Shown here: one piece after another, positions 16,427-25,509 of the stretch | Layout of the letters: each line of letters begins with the position of its first letter | Position numbering within the stretch: the stretch's first letter is position 1 | DNA from: JBOGDS01 sp050743075 | GTDB taxonomy: Bacteria > Actinomycetota > Actinomycetes > Jiangellales > Jiangellaceae | DNA length: 52,965 bases | Direction: 5' to 3' | NCBI GenBank assembly: GCA_050743075.1 | Contig: JBOGDS010000019.1 | Span: forward strand, 1-52,965 | Program-made: the position numbers and the translations under genes | Notes under the pieces: generated by a model | Database searches by the model: none | What the model saw: the letters and a program-made list of their open reading frames with translations, nothing else | What the model was told of the DNA's origin: nothing

Positions 16427-17449
16427 TCAGCCTTCCGGCCGCAAGTCCGCCGGCAGCCCGAAGTCTGCGAAGCGCTCGGGGCTGAGGAATGCTGTGATCT
16501 CACTCACCCGCGTGTCCCGCAGGGTGAGCACGTCGAGGACCATGGGCAGGAACGCGTCATGGTCGGCGTCCCACGCGTAACAGCCGACGGCGGGCTGGCC
16601 GTTGGCGGCTGTGGCGACGTGACGCCAGTGCAACGCCCCCGAGAGCGGAACTCGCCGGTAGAAGTCGGCGATCGCGTCCCGACCGCGGTACCAGGTCGCT
16701 GTCGGCGGCATCGCGAGGATGGCGTCCTCGGTCAGCATGGCCACCACGGCGTCGATGTCCCCGCGTTCCCACGCGTCCATGTAGTGCCCGACGACGGCGC
16801 GGACGCCGTCGTCTCCCAGCGCCCGCAGCGTCGCCTGCTGGCTTTGCTCGGGCAGCCGGGACTCGGTGGCCTTGCGAGCGCGCTGCAGCGCGCTGTTCAC
16901 CGACGGCACCGTTGTCGCGAGTGCCGTGGCCACCTCGGCGGCGGTGAACCCGAGAACCTCGCGTAGGAGCAGCACGGCTCGCTGCCGCGCGGGCAGGTGC
17001 TGCACCGCGGCGACGAACGCCAGCTCGAGGCTCTCGCGCCGCTCATAGCGGGCCTCGGGGCTGCCGTCGTCGCCGAGCCGCTCGCCCGGATACGGTTCCA
17101 CCCACACCGACTCGGCCAGCGGCTCGCCGGGGTCGGCCCCGCGGTCGGACGCCGGACCGAAGGCCATCGGCAGCATCCGCGCGGGGCGTCGCGCGATCAG
17201 CTTCAGGCTCGCGTTGGTGGCGATCGTGTAGAGCCAGGACCGTAGCGAGCTTCGGCCCTCGAACCGCGGCAGCCCGCGCCAGGCGCGCAACATCGTCTCC
17301 TGGACCGCGTCCTCGGCGTCCTGGACCGACCCCAGCATTCGGTAGCAGTGCGCGTGCAACTCCCCGCGATGCGGCCCGACGAGCAGACCGAAGGCGTGTT
17401 CATCGCCGGCCCGCGCCGCCGCGAGCAAGGGTGTCGCAGTGCCGACCAT
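16427..17449 (-). CDS. ECF sigma factor with SnoaL-like C-terminal domain
   Basis: The 340-residue protein has sigma region 2 (HAHCYRMLGSVQDAEDAVQETMLRAWRGL, WLYTIATNASL, residues about 25-85), region 4 (LPARQRAVLLLREVLGFTAAEVATAL, about 155-195) and an extra C-terminal SnoaL-like domain (YMDAWERGDIDAVVAMLTEDAILAMPP, YRGRDAIADFYRR). This layout fits the SigG/TIGR02960-type ECF group, where the SnoaL domain is thought to modulate activity in place of an anti-sigma factor. ATG 17449 is chosen; GTG 17455 two codons earlier is equally possible. It is divergent from the MFS exporter gene, which is a plausible target. Confidence 0.88.
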   Translation of the reverse strand: MVGTATPLLAAARAGDEHAFGLLVGPHRGELHAHCYRMLGSVQDAEDAVQETMLRAWRGLPRFEGRSSLRSWLYTIATNASLKLIARRPARMLPMAFGPASDRGADPGEPLAESVWVEPYPGERLGDDGSPEARYERRESLELAFVAAVQHLPARQRAVLLLREVLGFTAAEVATALATTVPSVNSALQRARKATESRLPEQSQQATLRALGDDGVRAVVGHYMDAWERGDIDAVVAMLTEDAILAMPPTATWYRGRDAIADFYRRVPLSGALHWRHVATAANGQPAVGCYAWDADHDAFLPMVLDVLTLRDTRVSEITAFLSPERFADFGLPADLRPEG

Positions 17450-17578
17450 GAGCACCGTCTATCACCGGCTTCGGCAGGCGCTCAAGCTGGTCCGGCTGGC
17501 GGGGGCCGATGAGTTCGGCGGCGCCGGGGGATCTCAACCACCGTGACCGCCAGGACCCGCCACGACGAGGAGCAACCC

Positions 17579-19198
17579 ATGACCGCACCCGAGAGATCCA
17601 GAGCTGGGCACCGCGAGTGGATCGGGCTGGCTGTGATCGCCCTTCCCTGCCTGGTCTACGCGATGGATCTCACGGTGCTGAACCTCGCGGTGCCGGCCCT
17701 GAGCGCGGACCTCCGGCCGAGCAGCACGCAGCTGCTGTGGATCGTGGACATCTATGGATTTCTGGTCGCCGGGTTGCTGATCACGATGGGGACGCTGGGC
17801 GACCGCATCGGCCGTCGCCGGCTACTGCTCATCGGGGCCCTCGCGTTCGGCGTCGCCTCGGTGCTCGCCGCGTTCTCGACCAGCACCGAGACGCTCATCG
17901 CTGCGCGCGCGCTGCTCGGCATCGCCGGGGCGACACTGGCGCCGTCCACCCTGTCGCTGATCCGCAACATGTTCCACGACCCGGAACAGCGCACGGTCGC
18001 CATCGGCGTGTGGATCACCAGTTTCTCGGTCGGAGCCGCGATCGGGCCGCTGGTCGGCGGCGCGCTGTTGGAGCAGTTCTGGTGGGGCTCGGTGTTTCTG
18101 CCGGCCGTGCCGGTGATGGCGCTGCTACTTGCTGCCGGGCCGAGGTTGCTGCCGGAGTTTCGGGATCCCGAGGCGGGCCGGTTGGACCTGACCAGCGTGG
18201 CGCTGTCGCTGGTGGCCGTGCTGGCGGTGATCTACGGCCTCAAGCAGATCGCCCAGGACGGACCGGGATCGTCGCCGGCACTGGCCGTCGTGGCCGGTCT
18301 TGGCGTCGGTGGCGTGTTCCTGCACCGGCAAGGAAGGCTGGCTGATCCGCTGATCGATCTGCGGCTCTTCCGCGCGCCTGCGTTCAGCGCGGCGCTGGCC
18401 GTGCACACGCTCGCCTTCTTCGTCCTTTTCGGGGCCTTGCTCTTCATCGCGCAGTACCTGCAGTTGGTGCTCGGGCTTTCGCCACTCGAGGCAAGCGCGT
18501 TGACGGTGCCCTCGGCTGCCGGGTTCATCGTCGGGGCCATGCTGACCCCGGTGATCGTGCGGCGGGTTCGCCCGGGCTCCGCGGTCGCTGGCGGTCTGGC
18601 GCTCGCTGCGGTCGGCTTCGTGCTGCTGACCCAGGTCGACGTGGCCTCTGGGCTCGTGGTCCTCGTGATCGGGTCCGTCGTCTTCTCGCTGGGCCTCGCC
18701 GCGGTGTTCACCCTGGCGACCGACCTGATGGTGGGAACCGCCCCACCCGAGCGGGCCGGAGCGGCGTCTGCGATTGCCGAGACCGGCTCCGAGTTCGGCG
18801 GTGCACTCGGCATCGCGATCCTCGGCTCAATCGGCACCGCCGTCTAACGCAGCCAGGTCGGCGACGCCGTCCCGGCCGGCGTTCCACCCCAGACGGCCGA
18901 GGCTGCGCGCGACACACTCGGGGGCGCAGTGGCCGTAGGCGAACAACTGCCGGCCCCGTTCGCTGCTGACCTGCTCGACGCCGCCCGCGACGCGTTCACT
19001 CAGGGGCTGCAGCTGGCCGCCACGATCAGCGCGGCCGTTGTCATCGCGGCCGCATTCCTTGCCGTGGTGCTGCTCCTACGCGCGGAGGAGGGCCCCGACC
19101 CCGCGCCGCAGCCCGACCCGACGCCCGGCGGGGCCGTCGCGGGCGAGGCGTGCGGCGACATTGCCCTGGGGCCCGCCGTCTCGGGGAAGGCGTCGTGA
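17579..19198 (+). pseudogene. DHA2-type MFS drug exporter with in-frame stop codon
   Basis: ATG 17579 follows ACGAGGAG. The first 422 codons give a 14-helix DHA2 exporter pattern: DLTVLNLAVPALSADL, WIVDIYGFLVAGLLITMG, GDRIGRRRLLLIG (motif A), GIAGATLAPSTLSLI (motif C). TAA at 18845-18847 interrupts the family after GSIGTAV. The same frame then continues RSQVGDAVPAGVP and a last helix (LAATISAAVVIAAAFLAVVLLL) to TGA 19196-19198. A single change of a Tyr codon to TAA would explain this. The truncated product lacks the last helix pair element and tail; partial function cannot be excluded. It resembles QacA/SmvA-type cation exporters. Confidence 0.85.
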
Positions 19199-19530
19199 GC
19201 TCAGGCGCTCGAGACCGGCTGCCGGGCCGATACCTCGACGCGAACGGCGCCACGTTTGCTACGAGGAGCACGGGGAAGGCACTCCGCTCGTGCTCAGTCA
19301 CGGCGGGCTCGCGCCGAGCGCCGTAGGGGAGCCACTCGTCGCCGAGCTCACCGACGGCTTCCGGGTGATCCTTCCGACAGTCGGGGACATGGCCGCTCGA
19401 CCGATCCGGGCGGGCAACTCTCCAACGCTCATATCGCCGACGACGTCGCGGCGCTGATCGCCGCGCTGGGCCTTGTCCGCCCGTGGTCGGCGCGGCCTAT
19501 CCCGACTTCGCCGGAACCGGGCTGCGAGAC
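19195..19530 (+). pseudogene. Alpha/beta hydrolase remnant
   Basis: GTG 19195 overlaps the exporter stop and opens RYLDANGATF. After a slip at TTT 19255-19257 the text continues CYEEHGEGTPLVLSHGGLAP and ADGFRVILP-like ELTDGFRVILP. A second slip at 19385 leads to DSRGHGRSTDPGG and DDVAALIAALGLVRP, and a third leads to VVGAAYPDFAGTG, after which homology fades. The HGG oxyanion loop is present; the nucleophile elbow (GxSxGG) is not. Two of the three slips need one missing base in a short run, but the catalytic two thirds of the protein are truly absent. Confidence 0.65.
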
Positions 19531-19872
19531 GCCCACAGGGCGCCCACCGGCGTCAGCACCATGGCCTGCGGGTGGTCGGTCAGGATGGCGTCGGTCTCCG
19601 CCTCGTGGTCCGACGATCGGCACGCCGTGGGCCGGGCCGGCCATCGACCTGCACCCCTGTCTGGCATGTCCTTGTCTGGTCCCCGAGGGCCGCGGCGACT
19701 GGGAGCCCGACCACTCCCACCGGGGACGCCGGAGGGGACAGCCGAACGGCGGTTGACGCCTCAGTCGCTCCCTTCCGCTGCGATGCGTGAAGAACGACAT
19801 GCACAACGCCGCTTTCCGCTTGCCCATGTCAGGTCCGGGGCGGCCAGCCGGGCGCTACGCATGTCGTTCCTC
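19531..19872. other. Gene-free stretch with an inverted repeat
   Basis: No frame on either strand gives a recognisable protein. The only structure is an 11-bp perfect inverted repeat, GAACGACATGC at 19792-19802 and GCATGTCGTTC at 19859-19869, separated by 56 bp and ending four bases before the ABC exporter stop. It could be a relic of a mobile element end or a loose transcription terminator. Confidence 0.5.
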
Positions 19873-21738
19873 TCAGGAGGCCAGAGCGAGTTCCTCCTGG
19901 CCGCGGAACTGGGTGCGGTAGAGGTCGGCGTACGTGCCACCCGCGGCCAGCAGTTCCTCGTGCCGGCCGCCCTCGACCACCCGCCGCCGTCGACCACGAG
20001 GATCTGATCGGCGTCGCGCACGGTCGAGAGCCGGTGGGCGATGACGATCGACGTCCGTCCGGCCAGGGCTGTCTGGAGCGCTCGCTGCACGGCGGCCTCG
20101 GACTCGGAGTCGAGGTGGGCCGTGGCCTCGTCGAGCACCACGATCCGAGGCGCCTTGAGCAGCAGCCGGGCGATGGCCAGCCGCTGCTTCTCGCCGCCGG
20201 AGAGCCGGTAACCCCGGTCGCCCACCACGGTGTCGAGACGGTCGGGCAGCGACGCGACGAGGCCGGCGATCTGGGCGGCCCGAAGCGCATCCCACATCTC
20301 GGCGTCGGTCGCGTCCGGCTTCGCGTACGACAAGTTGGCTCGCAGCGTCGGTGGAACATGTGCGAGTCCTGGGTGACGACGCCGATCGCATCGCGGAGGG
20401 ACTGTTGCGTGACGTCACGGACATCGGCGCCGCCGATGCGCACGGCGCCGCCGGTCACGTCGTACAGCCGCGACACCAGGTTCGTGACCGTGGTCTTGCC
20501 GGCACCGGACGGGCCCACCAGCGCGACCATCTGGCCGGGCTCGGCGGTGAACGTGATGTCGGTCAGTTACCTGCTCGCTCGCAGCGTCGGACAGCTTGGC
20601 AACCGATTCCAACGAGGCCAACGACACGTCGGAGGCCGCCGGGTAGCGGAAGGCGACGTGGTCGAACTCGACGCGTGCGGCACCGGCTGGCAGCGGCTTC
20701 GCGTGGGGGGCGTCGGCGACCATGGGCTCGAGGTCCAGCACCTCGAGCACCCGCTCGAAGCTGACCAGGGTGGTCATGACGTCGACCTGCAGGTTGGACA
20801 GCGACGTGATCGGGCCGTAGAGGCGGCCGAGGTACGCAGTCAGGGCGACGACGGTGCCGACGCCCAGCGACCCGCCGATCGCCATCACCCCGCCGACGCC
20901 GTACACGAGGGCGGTGGCGAGTGCCGCGAGCAGGCTCATCGACGTCATCAGGATCCGTGAGTACACGGCGGTGGTCACGCCGATGTCGCGTACGCGGCCG
21001 GCACGCTCGGAGAAGTCGGCGGTCTCGGCGTCGGTCCGGCCGAAGATCTTGACCAGCATGGCGCCGGTGACGTTGAACCGCTCGGTCATGGTCTGGCCCA
21101 TGTCGGGTGAGGTCGGCCAGCTTGCGCCCGGCGAACCGGGCCGGCAGCACGAACAGCGGGATCATCGCGACCGCGACCAGGGTGATCTGCCAGGAGAGCA
21201 CGAGCATGGCGGCGAGGACCGTCACGGTCGTGGCGATGTTGCCGACGACCGTCGAGAGCATCGACGTGAACGCCTGCTGTGCTCCCTGGACATCGCCGTT
21301 CAGACGGCTGACGAGAGCGCCGGTCTGGGTCCGGCTGAAGAACGCGATCGGCTGCTTCTGGACGTGGTCGAAGACCTGCGTCCGCAGGTCGTGGACCAGG
21401 CTCTGCCCGATCCGGGCGGACACCCAGCGCTGGGTCAGGCCGATGGCCGCGGCGACGACTACGAGCCCGGCCGTGGCCGCGGCCAGCGCGACCACCAGCC
21501 CGGAGCGCTGCTGCAGGATGCCGTCGTCGATGATCGCCTTGAACAACAGCGGCTGGGCCGCCCCGGCGAGCGCGTTGAGCAGGATCAGGCGGAGGAAGAC
21601 AGCGATGTCGGACTTGTAGGGCTTGGCGAAGCCGAGGATGCGCCGGATCGTGCCAGGCGCGAGCTTGTGGTCGGCGACGGAGCGGTCCTGGGTGAAGGAT
21701 CGCGTTCCGCGGCTTCCCAGGTGGGAGGAGTCGTTCAT
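19873..21738 (-). pseudogene. ABC-type exporter (permease-ATPase fusion) with four frame breaks
   Basis: ATG 21738 has AGGAGG upstream. The half-transporter begins with the membrane domain (RRILGFAKPYKSDIAVFLRL, HVQKQPIAFFSRTQTGALVSRLNGD). The frame breaks near 21100 with loss of several codons, then continues MTERFNVTGAMLVKIFGR. A one-base insertion near 20567 precedes the ATPase: Walker A GPSGAGKTTV, a one-base loss near 20345, signature LSGGEKQRLAIARLLL, Walker B IVVLDEATAHLD, H-loop IVIAHRLSTVRDADQI, and a last one-base loss near 19985 before the tail ending ELALAS. All motifs are present, so the gene was complete. The divergent MarR gene is its likely regulator. Confidence 0.85.
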
Positions 21739-21873
21739 GTGACCTCCTGGGTCTCCCGCGGGTATGACGGCGGGATATGTCTTCATCGGCGCGGCCGGCG
21801 CCCGGGGCCTGAGGACCAGGCCACACCGGGCGGTTCGGCAGTGCTCGCCGGATCGCGCTGCGATGTCAATACA

Positions 21874-21884
21874 GAGGTTACCTC
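21874..21884. promoter_or_regulatory. Candidate MarR operator
   Basis: GAGGTTACCTC is an 11-bp palindrome (5+1+5) followed by CACTAAGAGG, a second partial half-site. It lies in the divergent region between the ABC exporter and the MarR gene, 54 bp before the marR-like start. MarR repressors bind such short palindromes next to their own genes. Confidence 0.5.
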
Positions 21885-21937
21885 ACTAAGAGGCTGGCAC
21901 GCAAGTTGAGAGAGGGCTCGCGGTAGCGTTCGCGGTC

Positions 21938-22369
21938 GTGGAGCCGGAGCTTGCTGCGCACACCGCGGATCTGCTCGCGCAGACCAACCGCCGGCTGCGG
22001 CGTCAGGCAGAGGAACGGCTGGGGCCACTCGGCGTGACGCCGAGCCAGCTCCGGACGCTGCGCGTGCTGGGCCGAGCCGTGGAGCCGCTGCGGATCAGCG
22101 AGCTGGCCCGTCGGCTCGACGTCGTACCGCGGTCCGCGACCTCGGTCGTCGACACGCTCGAGGAAACCGGCTACGTGCGGCGGGAACCCGACCCACACGA
22201 CCGCCGGGCCACGCTGCTGGTCCTCACCGGGAGCGGCAAGGCGCTGCTGGACGACCTGGGCCGACGACGGCAGGCCGGCCTCGCCGAGCTGCTGGATCGG
22301 CTCACGCCGGACGAGCAGAACGAGCTGGTCCGCCTGCTCACCCGGCTCGCCGGACCGGAAGCGGGCTAG
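21938..22369 (+). CDS. MarR family transcriptional regulator
   Basis: The 143-residue winged-helix protein starts at GTG 21938. The DNA-binding core is VTPSQLRTLRVLGRAVEPLRISELARRLDVVPRSATSVVDTLEETGYVRREPDPHDRRATLLVLT; the DxRA-type wing motif (DRRATLLVLT) is plain. It is divergent from the ABC exporter pseudogene with about 200 bp between starts, and this gene pair (MarR plus ABC exporter of the same type) is common in actinomycetes. The regulator is intact although its target is broken. The ligand is unknown. Confidence 0.9.
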   Translation: MEPELAAHTADLLAQTNRRLRRQAEERLGPLGVTPSQLRTLRVLGRAVEPLRISELARRLDVVPRSATSVVDTLEETGYVRREPDPHDRRATLLVLTGSGKALLDDLGRRRQAGLAELLDRLTPDEQNELVRLLTRLAGPEAG

Positions 22370-22380
22370 GGTCGATGAGC

Positions 22381-22965
22381 TCAGCGCAGGCTGCTGCCGG
22401 GTCGGTTCGGTCGGTCGGCGACCAGGGCGGCGGGTATGACCGTGACCGCGTACGGGCGGTCGAGCGTAATGCTCTGCGCATCCGCGGCTCGTCCGGCCTC
22501 GACATAGGTGCCGTCAACGAGGTCGTAGGCGACGATCGACGGTTCGGCCGGGTCGACGATCCAGTAGGTGGCGATGCCGCCTTCGGCGTACTTGACGAAC
22601 TTCAGCATCGTGTCCCGAAGTCGGCTGCTCGGGGACAAGATCTCCACGGCGAGCGCCAGTGGCGCAGTGATAGCCCGCCCTACGAGGTCGGACTTCGCCA
22701 CGACCAGCAGGTCTGGCTCGAACGAGTTGCGGCGGTCCGGCTGCCAGTCGAGCGGCGCGTAGAACACTTCGAGGTGGTCAGGGCAGGAAGTGCTCAACAG
22801 TTCGAGCAGACGACGGCTGGCGCGTTGGTGCAGAAAGCTCGGCGCCGGGCTCACGAGGAGCATCCCGTCGACGAGCTCGTACCGGAGGCCGTCGTCGGGA
22901 ATGGCTTCGAGGTCGTCGACGGTCCAGTCGTCGGTGGCACGCGGCATCACCGTCATGGTCGTCAT
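22381..22965 (-). CDS. Uma2 family endonuclease-like protein (copy 2)
   Basis: The 194-residue Uma2/DUF820 protein contains FEPDLLVVAKSDLVG and LALAVEILSPSSRLRDTMLKFVKYAEGG, with the PD-(D/E)XK-type acidic residues. ATG 22965 follows a CAGGAGGGCACC leader. It is a paralogue of 13780-14337: the first 17 residues are identical, and the core is about 70 percent similar by eye, while the region around residues 45-60 (SFLHQRASRRLLELL against PRHQVVSGQLFKLL) differs more. Both copies point the same way, 8.6 kb apart. It is convergent with the MarR gene. Confidence 0.85.
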   Translation of the reverse strand: MTTMTVMPRATDDWTVDDLEAIPDDGLRYELVDGMLLVSPAPSFLHQRASRRLLELLSTSCPDHLEVFYAPLDWQPDRRNSFEPDLLVVAKSDLVGRAITAPLALAVEILSPSSRLRDTMLKFVKYAEGGIATYWIVDPAEPSIVAYDLVDGTYVEAGRAADAQSITLDRPYAVTVIPAALVADRPNRPGSSLR

Positions 22966-22999
22966 GGTGCCCTCCTGGGCCGGGTCACACCAGCCTGCC

Positions 23000-24778
23000 T
23001 CACTCGGCGTCGCGCCCGCTGTCGTCATCCACAGGCAGCCGAGGGCCGGGGAGGCGGAGGGCGCCGGCGGCATGCGCCGGTACAGCTGGCCTGTGTGGAG
23101 GCACGTGGGCCACACGCTCGTACGGCGCCCCGAGCGGGGGACGCGGGTCTGGGTCGCCGTTGTTGGGCCAGAAGGCCATCGCCCGCTCGGCCTGCGCGGT
23201 GATCGTCAACGACGGGTTGACGCCGAGGTTGGCCGACACCGCGGCGCCGTCGACGACGTGCAAGCCCTCGTGCCCGTAGACCCGGTGGAAGGGGTCGATC
23301 ACGCCCGCGTCCGGTGCGTCGCCGATCGGGCAGCCGCCGAGGATGTGCGCGGTCATCGGCACGTCGAACACGTCACCGACGGTGCCGCCCGGCGCGCCGC
23401 CGATCTCCTCAGCCGCGATCCGCGCCGCCGTGTGGCCGGCCGGGATCCAGGTCGGGTTCGGCGCGCCGTGTCCCTGTCGGGATGTGAGCCGGCCCCGCTC
23501 GCGGTAGACGGTGAGCGAGTTGTCCAACGACTGCATGACGAGCAGGATCACCGTCCGCTCGGACCACCGGCGCAGTGAGAACGTGCGCAGGAAGGTCACC
23601 GGATGCTTCGCGACCTCGGCGAGGAAGCGGATCGGCCGCGGCAGCCGTCCGCCGCCGTCCACCAGCAGCGTTCCCAGCAACCCCATGGCGTTGCTGCCCT
23701 TGCCGTAACGAACGGGCTCGATGTGGGTGTTCTGGTCGGGGTGGATCGACGACGTGATCGCCGTCCCGCTCGAGTAGTCGACCTGGGCCCGCCGCGAGGT
23801 CGCGCCGAGCAGCGCTTCGGAGTTCGTCCGCGTCAACTCGCCGAGCCGGCGCGAGATCCGGGGGAGTGTGCCGTCGTCGCGCAGTTCGTGCAGCAAAGCC
23901 TGGGTGCCCAACGTTCCCGCGGCGAAGATCACCTGCGCTGCGGTCAACGTCCGGCGGGACCTGGCCGGCCGCCGCCTGTCGTTGAGGACCGTCGCGGGCC
24001 CGTTCGGCGTCCGTGCGACGTCAACGGCGTAGCCACCACCTGGGCGTGGGCGTACCGCCGTCACCGTCGTCATCGGCACGATGCGGGCCCCGCCCCGCTC
24101 GGCCAGGTAGAGGTAGTTGGTCTCGAGCGTGTTCTTGGCGCCGTGCCGGCAGCCGGTCATGCACTCCCCGCGGCGCAGGCAGCCCGAGCGCCGCGGACCG
24201 ACGCCGCCGAAGAACGGGTCGTCGACCTCCCGGCCGGGCTCGCCGAAGTAGACACCCATCGGGGCGTAGCGGAAGGTGTCGGCGACGCCCATCCGTCGCG
24301 CCACCGACTGCATGACGGCATCGGACGCAGACGGCTGGTCGTCGTGCGTGACGCCGAGCATCCGTTCGGCCTGGTCGTAGAACGGCGCCAGCTCGGCCCG
24401 CCAGTCCGTGATGTGCGCCCACTGGGCGTCCCGGTAGAAGTCGTCCAGGGGACGGTAGAGCGTGTTCGCGTAGACCAGCGAGCCGCCGCCGACGCCGGCC
24501 CCGGAGAGCACCACGACGTTGCGCAGCAACGAGATCCGCTGGATGCCGGTGCACCCGAGCCGGGGTGCCCAGAGGAAGTTCCGCAGGTCCCAGCTGGTCC
24601 TCGGGAAGTCCTGCGGGCCGAAGCGCCGCCCCGCCTCGACGACGGCGACCCGGTAGCCCTTCTCGGTCAGCCGCAACGCCGCCACACTGCCGCCGAATCC
24701 GGAGCCGACAACCAGCACGTCGTAGTCGAACCCGTCGCCCGCGGCTGAGGGTGCCGGGCCTGCCGGATGTACCGCCAC
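23000..24778 (-). CDS. GMC family oxidoreductase (ChoD-like)
   Basis: The 592-residue flavoprotein starts at GTG 24778. The Rossmann FAD motif is VVGSGFGGSVAALRLTEKG near residue 23, followed by VVEAGRR. GSGAGVGGGSLVYANTL-type sequence (SGAGVGGGSLVYANTLY) is the second GMC signature, and the C-terminal HILGGCPIGDAP, VVDGAAVSANLGVNPSLTI and AQAERAMAFW complete the family. The closest named relatives are mycobacterial ChoD/cholesterol-oxidase-like proteins; whether the substrate is a sterol is not shown. A cysteine cluster (GCLRRGECMTGCRHGAKNTLE, written in part) near residue 205 is usual for this branch. Confidence 0.88.
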   Translation of the reverse strand: MAVHPAGPAPSAAGDGFDYDVLVVGSGFGGSVAALRLTEKGYRVAVVEAGRRFGPQDFPRTSWDLRNFLWAPRLGCTGIQRISLLRNVVVLSGAGVGGGSLVYANTLYRPLDDFYRDAQWAHITDWRAELAPFYDQAERMLGVTHDDQPSASDAVMQSVARRMGVADTFRYAPMGVYFGEPGREVDDPFFGGVGPRRSGCLRRGECMTGCRHGAKNTLETNYLYLAERGGARIVPMTTVTAVRPRPGGGYAVDVARTPNGPATVLNDRRRPARSRRTLTAAQVIFAAGTLGTQALLHELRDDGTLPRISRRLGELTRTNSEALLGATSRRAQVDYSSGTAITSSIHPDQNTHIEPVRYGKGSNAMGLLGTLLVDGGGRLPRPIRFLAEVAKHPVTFLRTFSLRRWSERTVILLVMQSLDNSLTVYRERGRLTSRQGHGAPNPTWIPAGHTAARIAAEEIGGAPGGTVGDVFDVPMTAHILGGCPIGDAPDAGVIDPFHRVYGHEGLHVVDGAAVSANLGVNPSLTITAQAERAMAFWPNNGDPDPRPPLGAPYERVAHVPPHRPAVPAHAAGALRLPGPRLPVDDDSGRDAE

Positions 24779-24846
24779 GGATCGCAGGGTATGCCGTCGG
24801 CGACCCCCGGCGAGTTCACCGGTTCGGAAGCTGTCAGGATGCGGGC

Positions 24847-25488
24847 ATGCGTCTGGACCACGTCTCGTACGCCGCGGGCCCGGAGGGGCTCGACGCGACG
24901 AGCCACCGGCTCGCCGACGCTCTCGGCGTCGAACTGGTCGACGGCGGCGTCCACCCCCGCTTCGGCACCCGCAACCGGGTGCTGCCTCTCACCGGCGGCC
25001 ACTACCTCGAGGTCGTCGACGTGCTGGACCACCCGGCGGCGGACAAGGTCCCCTTCGGCCAGGCCGTGAAGGCGCGCACCGAGGCGGGGGGTGGCTGGCT
25101 GGGTTGGGTCGTCGCCGTCGACGACCTGGGACCCGTCGAGGCGCGGCTCGGCCGGACCGCCGTCCAGGGCAACCGCAAGCGTCCGGACGGCTACGAGTTG
25201 CTGTGGATGCAGATCGGCGTCATGGGTCTCATGGCCGACCCGCAGCTGCCGTTCTTCGTGTGCTGGCAGTCCGACCCGCATGAGCATCCCTCGTGGACCG
25301 GCGACGGGAGTGGCGTGGACCTGGTCCGCCTGGAGATCGCCGGCGATCCGCGCCGGGTGACGGAGTGGCTCGGCGAGCCGGAGGACCATCCGCTCGACGA
25401 CGTCGACGTGGCATGGATCGACCTGGACGGCCAGCCCGGTGTGCTGGCCGCCCACTTCCACACCCGCAGGGGCGTCGTCCGCCTCTGA
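24847..25488 (+). CDS. VOC family (glyoxalase-like) protein
   Basis: The 213-residue protein starts at ATG 24847 and carries the glyoxalase-like fold common in actinobacteria: MRLDHVSYAAGP at the N-terminus supplies a metal-type His, VHPRFGTRNRVLPL and GHYLEVVDVLDH hold the second set, and FFVCWQSDPHEHPSW lies in the second beta-alpha-beta module. The substrate is unknown. It is divergent from the GMC oxidoreductase with 68 bp between starts, so a shared promoter is likely. Confidence 0.85.
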   Translation: MRLDHVSYAAGPEGLDATSHRLADALGVELVDGGVHPRFGTRNRVLPLTGGHYLEVVDVLDHPAADKVPFGQAVKARTEAGGGWLGWVVAVDDLGPVEARLGRTAVQGNRKRPDGYELLWMQIGVMGLMADPQLPFFVCWQSDPHEHPSWTGDGSGVDLVRLEIAGDPRRVTEWLGEPEDHPLDDVDVAWIDLDGQPGVLAAHFHTRRGVVRL

Positions 25489-25509
25489 GCCGATGCCCGC
25501 TGGAGCGGG

